Shown piece after piece: positions 21,849-29,326 of a DNA stretch of 64,000 nucleotides. The position numbers and the translations under genes were made by a program. Origin of the DNA: JANSXG01 sp024743075 (GTDB taxonomy: Bacteria > Planctomycetota > Phycisphaerae > Phycisphaerales > UBA1924); contig CP159477.1 in the NCBI GenBank assembly GCA_042140185.1, positions 2,542,001 to 2,606,000 of the forward strand, given 5' to 3'. Position 1 is the stretch's first letter. Each line of letters opens with the position of its first letter. The notes beneath the pieces were generated by a model. It had not been told where the DNA came from and ran no database searches. It saw nothing but the letters and a program-made list of their open reading frames with translations.

Positions 21849-22838
21849 ATGAACCGCACCCTCTCCAACGATGGCTTCCCGATGAGCTTCGGCGATCACC
21901 TCGAAGATCTCCGCCGTCGCGTGCTTTTCGCGATCCTCGGGCTAGTCCCCTTGCTCATACTGGGCTTTTTCGTCGGTGGCCCCCTGCTCGAGGTGCTGAC
22001 CGTCCCGGTCATGGAAGCGATGCGCGACGCTGGCGAACCGGGCGGCCTGCTGGCAACCGGCCCGCTCGAGTCGTTCGTCAGTTACCTCAAGGTCTCGCTG
22101 GGGGTTGCGGTGCTGCTCGGGCTGCCGTGGATCTTCTACCAACTGTGGCTGTTCGTCTCGCCGGGGCTCTATTCCAACGAACGCCGGTTCGTCTACTTCC
22201 TGCTCCCGATGAGCGTCTTGCTCACCGCGGCCTCGGCGGCCTTCCTCTATAAGGTCCTGCTCCCGATCTCCCTCTACTTCCTGATCATTTTCGGGGCCAA
22301 CCTGGCGACCTCGGATGTGCCACAGGGAGATTTGCCGGCCGAAGTCACGATCGCGATGCTCAACGACAACGCGATGCCCGTGCTCGAAGCCGATCCGCCG
22401 CTGGCGGATCTTCAACCCGGCGCGATGTGGCTGAACCCGAAGCGGAACGAGATACGCACATTCATCGGCGAGAACACGGTCCGGGTCATCCGGCTGCGAT
22501 CGGACGGGCTGATCGCGCAGGAGTACCGCATCGGCGAGTACATCTCGCTGATCTTCGGCCTCGGGATCGTCTTCGCGCTCGCGTTCCAGTTGCCGCTGGT
22601 CATGCTGCTGCTGTCGTGGGTGGATCTGCTGCGCCCGGAAGCGGTGACCCCCTACCGTCGCCACGCGTTGTTCGGCTGCGCGGTCCTGGGCATGCTGCTG
22701 ACGCCGCAGGACCCCTGGTCGATGCTTCTCCTGGGCACCGCGCTGTACATGCTTTTCGAACTCGGCCTGCTGATGATGCGCTACCTCCCGGCATCGCTTA
22801 TCGCCGGGAAGTCCACCGACGGCAACGAAGAGGCCTGA
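21849..22838 (+). CDS. tatC: twin-arginine translocase subunit TatC with enlarged periplasmic loop
   Basis: Six-helix inner-membrane receptor for twin-arginine signal peptides, 329 residues. The N-terminal signature FGDHLEDLRRRV is at 14-25, and PLESFVSYLKVSLGVAVLLG carries the conserved Glu and Lys. It is longer than typical TatC (about 250-260). The extra 65 or so residues (about 155-220, including AMLNDNAMPVLEADPPLADL) lie between the third helix and EYISLIFGLGIVFALAFQL, in the second periplasmic loop. No tatA or tatB is near. tadA follows four bases after the stop, so they form an operon. Confidence 0.93.
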   Translation: MNRTLSNDGFPMSFGDHLEDLRRRVLFAILGLVPLLILGFFVGGPLLEVLTVPVMEAMRDAGEPGGLLATGPLESFVSYLKVSLGVAVLLGLPWIFYQLWLFVSPGLYSNERRFVYFLLPMSVLLTAASAAFLYKVLLPISLYFLIIFGANLATSDVPQGDLPAEVTIAMLNDNAMPVLEADPPLADLQPGAMWLNPKRNEIRTFIGENTVRVIRLRSDGLIAQEYRIGEYISLIFGLGIVFALAFQLPLVMLLLSWVDLLRPEAVTPYRRHALFGCAVLGMLLTPQDPWSMLLLGTALYMLFELGLLMMRYLPASLIAGKSTDGNEEA

Positions 22839-22842
22839 GACC

Positions 22843-23355
22843 GTGAAGCCGTTTAGACGCTACCTGCGCAACCGTCGGAGCGACGGTCCACCAACGCCGA
22901 CCGATGTCGCGATGATGGAGCGGGCGCTCGAACTCGCACGGATGGCCGCGGAATCGGGCGAAGTCCCGGTCGGCGCGGTCGTCTATGAAACCGAGACCGG
23001 CCGAGTGCTCGGCGAGGGCTCGAACCGCAGGGAGTGCGACGCCGACCCGTCCGCACACGCCGAGCACCTCGCGATCGTGCGAGCCTGCAAGGCGATCGGT
23101 GACTGGCGACTGAACCGTTGCACCCTCGTCGTGACGCTCGAACCGTGCGCCATGTGCGCCGGGCTGATCGTGAACGCGCGTGTGGGGCGTGTCGTCTACG
23201 GGGCCACCGACCCGAAGGCCGGGGCGTCCGGCTCGCTGTACCGGCTGACCGAGGACCCGCGCCTGAACCACCGCGTGACACCGATCACGGGCGTGCTCGC
23301 CAGCGAGTCCGCAGCGCTGCTCCGTTCGTTCTTCCGGGCCCGGCGCTCACGCTGA
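22843..23355 (+). CDS. tadA: tRNA-specific adenosine deaminase TadA-like
   Basis: Cytidine/deoxycytidylate deaminase-fold zinc enzyme of 170 residues. The catalytic HAE is at 72-74 and the zinc cysteines are in EPCAMC (102 and 105), with RVVYGATDPKAGASGS following, as in TadA. It converts A34 to inosine in tRNA-Arg. GTG start at 22843, four bases after tatC, so probably co-transcribed. The last nine bases overlap the convergent HAD gene. A related guanine or nucleoside deaminase is possible but the motifs favour TadA. Confidence 0.85.
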   Translation: MKPFRRYLRNRRSDGPPTPTDVAMMERALELARMAAESGEVPVGAVVYETETGRVLGEGSNRRECDADPSAHAEHLAIVRACKAIGDWRLNRCTLVVTLEPCAMCAGLIVNARVGRVVYGATDPKAGASGSLYRLTEDPRLNHRVTPITGVLASESAALLRSFFRARRSR

Positions 23356-24039
23356 AGCGATCGACAGCGCGCGCTCCGCTGCGTCGACCACCTCACCGAT
23401 ATTGCCGAATCCATCGAGGATGACCGTCACGCCTTCGGCTTCCAGCCGCTCCCGCTTGCCGGGTTCTGCCGCGATGCCGACGAATCCGATGCCCAGCCGC
23501 CTCGATGCGCGTGCATCCCAGATTCCGTCGCCGAAGTAGACCGCGCCGTCGGTCCCGCGACCGATGCGTGCCAGAGCATGCCGGATGATCGCGTACCGAT
23601 GCGGGTGATCGGCGCAGGTACTCAGGTGGTGCCGGTTGTAGTCCACGCCCACCGTTTCCAGTTTGAGCTTCGCGCTCTCCGGCCAGCCACCGGTCGCCAT
23701 CGCGACCGAGGCCCCCTCGCGATCGGCGAGCAGATCCAGCACCTGCGGCACACCGGCGACCGGTGTGATCGTCCGCTGCAGGTCGGCAAGGTCCGCTCGC
23801 ACCATCTCGATGAAGCGGGCCCGGGTGGAAGCAACCAGCGCGTCGGCGTCCTCAGAGGCGCGATGCGTATTGATCAGTTCCCGCGTGATCGCCTCGTCGG
23901 TGGTCTCGGAGTAACTCGCCCAGTCGGTCGAGATGCCCTCCACACCGAGCACCTCTTCGATGGCCCGGGCGAACAGGCGTTCGTCGAGGTCGTTGGAGCG
24001 GGCGAGCGTGCCGTCGATGTCGAAAATGTAGGCGTGCAT
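23347..24039 (-). CDS. HAD-superfamily hydrolase
   Basis: 230 residues. Motif I FDIDGTLARSN is at 6-16 with the nucleophile Asp. Motif II is in VAMATGGWPESAKLKLE, and motif IV in VYFGDGIWDARASRRLGIG. A helical cap lies between motifs I and II. The layout is that of phosphoglycolate phosphatase-like or beta-phosphoglucomutase-like phosphatases; the substrate is unknown. ATG at 24039 is preceded by TACGCT exactly six bases upstream and by no ribosome site, so the mRNA is probably leaderless. Convergent with tadA. Confidence 0.85.
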   Translation of the reverse strand: MHAYIFDIDGTLARSNDLDERLFARAIEEVLGVEGISTDWASYSETTDEAITRELINTHRASEDADALVASTRARFIEMVRADLADLQRTITPVAGVPQVLDLLADREGASVAMATGGWPESAKLKLETVGVDYNRHHLSTCADHPHRYAIIRHALARIGRGTDGAVYFGDGIWDARASRRLGIGFVGIAAEPGKRERLEAEGVTVILDGFGNIGEVVDAAERALSIASA

Positions 24040-24073
24040 TGCCAGAGCGTACCCGGTCCGAGTGGCGAACGAG

Positions 24074-26815
24074 TCACTCGGCGCCAACCGCTTCGGACTC
24101 GCGATCCGGCGCGGGAATCGAGGCCCGGGGCGGCTCCGCTACGGCTGGCTCCGTCCCGGGCACAACGCCGATGGAAGCAAGCTTTTCCCGACGGACCTCC
24201 TCGTGCACGCTCCAGTAGTGCTCGAACGAGTCGCGGATATCGCGACCGTTCATCGCCTCGATCGCGCCGGCGCTGAACCGCGCCCGTTTCTCGTCGTCGG
24301 TGAGCATTTCCAGCATCGCGTTTACCCAGAGATCGGTCGACGCGCCGGGGAGGACGAACCCGGACTCACCGTCGCGGACGATGGACTTCGGGCCGCCCTG
24401 ATTGCTGACGAGCGCGGGGAGCGCTGAGGCCTGGGCTTCCATCACCGCCTGACCCAGCGTATCGGTGAGCGACGGGAAGACGAACAGATCCGACGACGCG
24501 TAGAGCGTGGCGAGTTCCTCGCCCTTGCGGAAGCCGAGGAAGTGGGCGCCGTGGTGACGCAGGGCCTGCTCCATCTGCTTTCGATACGGCCCGTCGCCGA
24601 TCACGATCAGGTCGGCGTGGATGCCGCGGCTCTCACACTGCGAGCGGACACGCTTCCAGAACTGCGTGACGATCGGCAGGTTCTTCTCGACGCTGACGCG
24701 TCCGACGTACAGGACTTTCAACCGCTTTGACGGGTCGACGCCGTCGGGATCGATACCCAGGCGCTGCCAGATCGAGCGGTCCTCGTACCGATGGCCGAAG
24801 TCGCTGGTGTCGATCCCCGAGGCCAGCGTCACCATCTTCTCGGCGTTGATGCCGACGCGGTGCATCTCCTCGTTGAACTGCTCCGAGCGGCTGAAGACGC
24901 GCGAGAAGGTCTTGTAGAAGAAGCGCATATACCACTCGGTCGCCTTGGTGAAGCCGTGGTCGTCGAACAGCTTGTCGACGTAACTCGGGAAGTCCGTGTG
25001 GTAGGTGCCGACCAATGGCACCCGCAGCATCTTGGCGGCGATGAACCCGATCACCCCCACGCCGCCGGGCGTCGAGACATGGATCACATCAGGGCGCTGC
25101 TGCTCGGCCCACCGAAGCATCTTCATGAACGGCGGCACGACCGTGTCGAGCTGCTCGTACTTCGGCATCGGCATGGCGATGACGGGTTCGAAGTTCTTGA
25201 TGTTCGGATAGTCCGGCACCTCGAAGCGGGTCGAGGTGACAACCGTGAGATCGCGCCCCGACTCGTGGGCGAGTTTCGCGACATTCTGGATGAAGCGGGA
25301 GACGCCGTTGACGTCGCCGAGCGTGTCGGTGAACTGCAGGACCTTCAGCGGGCGATCGAGCGGGCTCGCGCCGTCGCCGGGGGTCGAGGTCGAGTGTTCG
25401 AGTCGTTCGAGCATGTCGCGCTCCTTGTTCTGATGGAACAGCGAGAACAGGTACGGGACCTGCGCGAGCTGCACCAGAAGATAACTGAGGGCGTGGTCGA
25501 TGACCTCGCGCCGGTCGCCGCTGCCGATGGCGCCAAGCGTGCCGCTGCGCAGACTGCGGATGAGCGCCGCACCGAGTTCGTCGGCGAAGTCGGCCATGCG
25601 ATCGTGGCTGCTGACGGGTGCTCCGGACGCCCATGTCGAGGGATCGAGGTTCGCCTTGAGGTCCGGGAAGCGATCGAGCACCGGGCCGAGTTCTGCTCTG
25701 AGCGAGTCCAGCAGCGGGAGCGAGCGGGACCGTTTGCCGGCAAGACGCCCCACGGTGCGGCGTTTGGCTTCCGAGGCGAGCAGCCGGACTTTGGTCGGCT
25801 TGGGCATGTCGATGCCGGCGAACCGAACGAGCTTCGCCGTAATGTACTGACTCCGCACGGAGCCGCGCTCGGAGACGCGCCGCGCGGCCCAGTTCGCGGT
25901 GACGGTCGAGAGCTGGTGCGCGAGCAGCGAGGCATGGCCGCCCACGCCGCCGACCACGCCCTGCGCGAGCATGAGCCGACGCAGGAACTCTTCGGTGGCG
26001 ACCGGACCGCCCTCCGCCTCGATGCTGGTGAGTTTGTGCCCGCTCTCGTGTTGGATGCCCGTCCATGTGCGACCAACATTGAGCAGCGCGTGATCGTCGG
26101 AGCCCGCGCTGACCGACTTCACCCACGGGCGCGACCAGTACGATCGCAGTCCGTGCTTCTTCTCGAGTGCCTGCGTCTTCGCGGGCGTGAGCGTCTTCAT
26201 GTACCGCTCGATCACGGACCGATGCGACACGCTGTGCGCGCCGTTGAGCGTCTCCCAGCCCTTGAACAGCAGCACCGCCCGCTCGAGGTGCCACTCGGTG
26301 AGTTTGCCGTTCTGCACGTAAAGCGGGTGAGCGAACGAGTGCGGCAACTGATGAATGCGCAGCCAGTCCGCGAAGGCGTACACGTCGCCGCGCAGGTTGT
26401 ACTTGTTGATCTGCTCGGCGAGATCAGGCGTGAGCCCCCAGACCAGCACGTGGAGCAGGCACCCGTCTTCCGGGAAGCGGACCGAGACTTCCTGTCCGAT
26501 GATCAGGTTCTCGAAGCCGCGATCCTTGAGCGTCATGACGCCCGCGATGGTGTCGTGGTCGGTGATGGTCACGAGATCCATCCCCCGCGCGATCGCCTGG
26601 TCGTACACCTTCTCCGGCGGTGAGTACGACTCCGGCATGTTGGTCAGCATGCCGACAGCCCGGTTTACCGGCTTGTTCGACGCCGACGAGTGGCAGTGCA
26701 GATCAATGCGCGTGAGCGTGGCAATGATCTGCTCCATGCTCGGCTTGCGTTCAATTTGTGAAGAACCGAGAGTGCCGGCGCGGGATGAGCGGACTGATTT
26801 GGCGGAATCGATCAT
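24074..26815 (-). CDS. PHP-domain / GT4 glycosyltransferase fusion protein
   Basis: A protein of 913 residues with two enzymes in one chain. The N-terminal part is a PHP phosphoesterase domain: IDLHCHSSAS near residue 37, VTITDHDTIAG near 82, AHPLYVQNGK and SAGSDDHA supply further metal ligands. The C-terminal about 400 residues are a GT-B glycosyltransferase of family 4: DTLGDVNGVSRFIQNVAKLA, GTYHTDFPSYVD, LKVLYVGRVSVEKN and a donor-site motif around TLGQAVMEAQASALPAL. A charged helical region of about 150 residues joins them. Start at 26815 follows AGGGAG. The GT part is like those adding mannosyl or glucosyl groups to glycolipids. A phosphatase acting on the product or donor is a possible role for PHP. 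Confidence 0.87.
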   Translation of the reverse strand: MIDSAKSVRSSRAGTLGSSQIERKPSMEQIIATLTRIDLHCHSSASNKPVNRAVGMLTNMPESYSPPEKVYDQAIARGMDLVTITDHDTIAGVMTLKDRGFENLIIGQEVSVRFPEDGCLLHVLVWGLTPDLAEQINKYNLRGDVYAFADWLRIHQLPHSFAHPLYVQNGKLTEWHLERAVLLFKGWETLNGAHSVSHRSVIERYMKTLTPAKTQALEKKHGLRSYWSRPWVKSVSAGSDDHALLNVGRTWTGIQHESGHKLTSIEAEGGPVATEEFLRRLMLAQGVVGGVGGHASLLAHQLSTVTANWAARRVSERGSVRSQYITAKLVRFAGIDMPKPTKVRLLASEAKRRTVGRLAGKRSRSLPLLDSLRAELGPVLDRFPDLKANLDPSTWASGAPVSSHDRMADFADELGAALIRSLRSGTLGAIGSGDRREVIDHALSYLLVQLAQVPYLFSLFHQNKERDMLERLEHSTSTPGDGASPLDRPLKVLQFTDTLGDVNGVSRFIQNVAKLAHESGRDLTVVTSTRFEVPDYPNIKNFEPVIAMPMPKYEQLDTVVPPFMKMLRWAEQQRPDVIHVSTPGGVGVIGFIAAKMLRVPLVGTYHTDFPSYVDKLFDDHGFTKATEWYMRFFYKTFSRVFSRSEQFNEEMHRVGINAEKMVTLASGIDTSDFGHRYEDRSIWQRLGIDPDGVDPSKRLKVLYVGRVSVEKNLPIVTQFWKRVRSQCESRGIHADLIVIGDGPYRKQMEQALRHHGAHFLGFRKGEELATLYASSDLFVFPSLTDTLGQAVMEAQASALPALVSNQGGPKSIVRDGESGFVLPGASTDLWVNAMLEMLTDDEKRARFSAGAIEAMNGRDIRDSFEHYWSVHEEVRREKLASIGVVPGTEPAVAEPPRASIPAPDRESEAVGAE

Positions 26816-27236
26816 CGTGGCGTACTCCCTAAGCCTTTGGCATCGCTTCCGTGCTTGCGTTCGGATCGAAAACTCAGATCGGCGGACAGCGAGATCTCGT
26901 GCATCCGGGCGAGCTGATCGCTCGCGTTGGCGAGTGCGAATGGCGCCGGGAATCCGTGGCGACCACTACGAAGGGGAGGGCCGATTCCGCTCAGCCCAGG
27001 CGATCGAGGCGGTGTGTGTTCGGAATGCGCCGAAGGGCGCGAGAATCTGTCATGAGGGCTGGGAATAGTCTACTTCGATGGGCCGTTCATCCCGTCCCGG
27101 ACCGTGACGCTCCGGCGTTAAGTTTTCTTGACCAACCGCTGGTCAAATCCACACACTCGCACTCACTCGTTCTTCGTCCTCTCCCATTTCACGTCGAGCG
27201 ACAACCACCCGCTCGGCCTTCCGAAGGAGTCAATCC
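26816..27236. promoter_or_regulatory. divergent intergenic region with inverted repeat TTGACCA-N5-TGGTCAA
   Basis: A 421-base gap between two divergent genes with no convincing gene. The perfect inverted repeat TTGACCA (27128-27134) / TGGTCAA (27140-27146) lies 90 bases upstream of the AhpD-like gene. It also fits the T-N11-A form of LysR-type sites, and its TTGACC could be a -35. GAAGGAG before 27237 is the ribosome site of that gene. Nothing else is evident. Confidence 0.5.
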
Positions 27237-27773
27237 ATGGCACGTCTGCAACTCATCGATCCCGCCAGCGCCACCGGACCCGTCAAGGAGATCCTCGACG
27301 GCCCGCTCAAGGGCAAGCACTTCAACATCTTCAAGGGTCTGGCCAACTCCGAGTCCGGCCTCCAGGCGTACCTCTCGCTGAACAAGGCCCTTGAGAACTC
27401 GGCCTTCTCGGCCAAGGAGAAAGAGGCCATCGCCCTGATCACCGGCGAGAAGAACAGCTGCGACTACTGCACCGCCGCCCACACCGCGATCGGCAAGGGT
27501 CAGGGCCTGAGCGAGGAGCAGACCGTCAAGATCCGCAAAGCCGAGCCCATCGGCGACGACCGGATCGACGCGATCGTCACCTTCACCGCTCGCCTCATCG
27601 AGACCAGGGGCTTCGTCGACGACCAGGACATCCAGCAGTTCAAGAGCGCCGGCTTCGACGACGGAGCGGTCGTGGACCTGATCGTCGCGTACACCCTGAA
27701 CGTGTTCACCAACACCTTCAACCACGTCAACGACACGCAGGTCGACTTCCCCAAGGTCCCCGAGCTGGTCTGA
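27237..27773 (+). CDS. AhpD-like / carboxymuconolactone decarboxylase-family protein
   Basis: All-helical protein of 178 residues with the AhpD active-site pattern E-x3-C-x2-C-x3-H in EKNSCDYCTAAH (about residues 77-88). The two cysteines form a redox pair in alkyl hydroperoxidases. ATG at 27237 has GAAGGAG eight bases upstream. It stands alone, with an inverted repeat in its promoter region and a strong terminator. Peroxide detoxification is the likely role; the family also contains other small redox enzymes. Confidence 0.85.
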   Translation: MARLQLIDPASATGPVKEILDGPLKGKHFNIFKGLANSESGLQAYLSLNKALENSAFSAKEKEAIALITGEKNSCDYCTAAHTAIGKGQGLSEEQTVKIRKAEPIGDDRIDAIVTFTARLIETRGFVDDQDIQQFKSAGFDDGAVVDLIVAYTLNVFTNTFNHVNDTQVDFPKVPELV

Positions 27774-27797
27774 CGCCCGCCAACCTGCTTGCCGCCC

Positions 27798-27844
27798 AAA
27801 AACGAAAGCGCCCCGGTGCTCTGCGCAGCGGGGCGGTTTCGTTT
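27798..27844 (+). terminator. rho-independent terminator
   Basis: Long hairpin: AAACGAAAGCGCCCCG (27800-27815) pairs with CGGGGCGGTTTCGTTT (27829-27844) apart from one G-G mismatch. It directly follows the AhpD-like gene. Confidence 0.8.
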
Positions 27845-27996
27845 GAAGGCCCCGCGCCAGTGGAGGCTTCCGGCGCGGGGCGGACCAGGGAGGGTTCGCA
27901 TCTAAAGAGTCCAATCCGGCTCCAAACCCGGCAAGCCCCCGACAACCGGTGGGTTCGAAGCGGGTCCGTTCCTGACGTTTGGGGTACGCTGCAGGC

Positions 27997-28593
27997 ATGC
28001 CGAGCCCGCCAGAATCCCGCTCTGAAGCCGCAAACGGCGTCAGGTCCCATATCGCGCTCTATCCGGGATCCTTCGACCCGCCGACGCTGGGGCACATCGA
28101 TGTCATCAAGCGAGGGCGTCAGATGTTCGACCGGCTGATCGTCGGCGTCGGACGCAACCCCGATAAGTCAACGCTGTTTTCCGTGGACGAACGGGTGCGG
28201 ATGCTCAAGACCTTGACCGAGCAGCTCTGTTGCAACGAGCCGGACGGCGCCCCGGTCATCGTCACGCCCTACGAGGGCCTAACCGTTGACGCCGCGAAAC
28301 AGCTCGGTGCAAGCATCCTGCTTCGGGGCGTCCGAAACCTCAACGACATGCAGTACGAGGCCCAGCAGGCGGTCACGAACCGCCAACTGTCCGGGCTCGA
28401 AACCGCGTTCGTCATGGCCGGCCAGTCGTTTGCCTACGTCAGCTCGACACTGATCCGGCAGGTCACCGCGATGGGCTCGGACCCGTCCGTTTTGGCCTCG
28501 ATGTGCCCCCCGCTGGTCATCGATGCCTTGCTCGCGAAGAAACGCGAGAACCACGAGGTGCTCCGTCGGACCGGTGGCGGACCCGGCAACTGA
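27997..28593 (+). CDS. coaD: phosphopantetheine adenylyltransferase
   Basis: Fourth step of coenzyme A synthesis: 4'-phosphopantetheine plus ATP gives dephospho-CoA. 198 residues, longer than the usual 160 because of short N- and C-terminal extensions. Signatures are YPGSFDPPTLGHIDVIKRG near residue 23 (nucleotidyltransferase HxGH-type motif), LLRGVRNLNDMQYEAQ, and YVSSTLIRQV. ATG at 27997 lies six bases after TACGCT with no ribosome site, which suggests a leaderless mRNA. The beta-lactamase-fold gene begins 26 bases downstream, probably in the same transcript. Confidence 0.95.
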   Translation: MPSPPESRSEAANGVRSHIALYPGSFDPPTLGHIDVIKRGRQMFDRLIVGVGRNPDKSTLFSVDERVRMLKTLTEQLCCNEPDGAPVIVTPYEGLTVDAAKQLGASILLRGVRNLNDMQYEAQQAVTNRQLSGLETAFVMAGQSFAYVSSTLIRQVTAMGSDPSVLASMCPPLVIDALLAKKRENHEVLRRTGGGPGN

Positions 28594-28619
28594 ACACGAT
28601 TCCGAGTGAGGCGAACCAC

Positions 28620-29306
28620 ATGGCACTGAACCACCGCGTCATCAGCATCGGTACGCTCGAGAAGAACCCGTTCTGGTCCCGCGAGGACGAGCCGCGCACC
28701 GGGCACACCACGACCACGCTCATTCGCTCCGGCGATGTCACGCTGCTGGTCGATCCAGGCCTGCCCGGACAAGTCCTCGGCGCACGCCTGAAGGAACGCA
28801 GCGGCCTCGAACCCGCCGACATCACCCACGTGTTTCTCACGAGTTTCCACCCGGACGCCCGTCGGTCGATCGAACTGTTCGACGGCGCGAAGTGGCTGAT
28901 CTCCGAGACCGAGCGCGAAGCCGTCGGCGTACCGCTGGCCCGGCAACTGGCCGCGGCGGCCGACGAGGGCGAAACCGAACTCGCCGACATGCTCAAACGA
29001 GAGGTCGCGCTGCTCCAGCGCTTCAAAGCGGCTCCTGTACAGATCGCACCCGGCGTCGATCTGTTCCCGCTTCCGGGTGTAACACCGGGCATGACCGGGC
29101 TGATCCTGTCGCACAAGCGATACACCCTGCTCGTCACCGGCGACGCGATCCCCACCAGCGAGCACCTCGAGCACGGCCAGGTCCTCAAGCGGGCGGTGGA
29201 CGTCGAGGCAGCCAAGCAGTCGCTTCAGGAAGCGATCGATATCGCCGACCTGTTCATCCCCGGCCGCGACGGCCTGCTCGTGAACCCGATGCGTGGGCCG
29301 TTCTGA
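28620..29306 (+). CDS. metallo-beta-lactamase-fold protein with reduced metal site
   Basis: 228 residues. The overall fold is MBL-like: DVTLLVDPGLPGQ, then THVFLTSFHPDA, LFPLPGVTPGMTGL and LLVTGDAIPT. However, the usual HxHxDH is reduced to FHPDAR and the later TPGH-type His is replaced by Met. The metal site may therefore be incomplete or changed. It follows coaD by 26 bases. No strong ribosome site is seen (GTGAGGCGAACCAC). A hydrolase role cannot be assumed. Confidence 0.7.
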   Translation: MALNHRVISIGTLEKNPFWSREDEPRTGHTTTTLIRSGDVTLLVDPGLPGQVLGARLKERSGLEPADITHVFLTSFHPDARRSIELFDGAKWLISETEREAVGVPLARQLAAAADEGETELADMLKREVALLQRFKAAPVQIAPGVDLFPLPGVTPGMTGLILSHKRYTLLVTGDAIPTSEHLEHGQVLKRAVDVEAAKQSLQEAIDIADLFIPGRDGLLVNPMRGPF

Positions 29307-29326
29307 GCATCGCCTAAACTGATGGC

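Noticed and set aside
24791..26623. Plus-strand open frame of about 610 codons opposite the PHP-GT4 gene
   Set aside because: The minus strand carries all PHP and GT4 motifs; the plus frame is a codon shadow.
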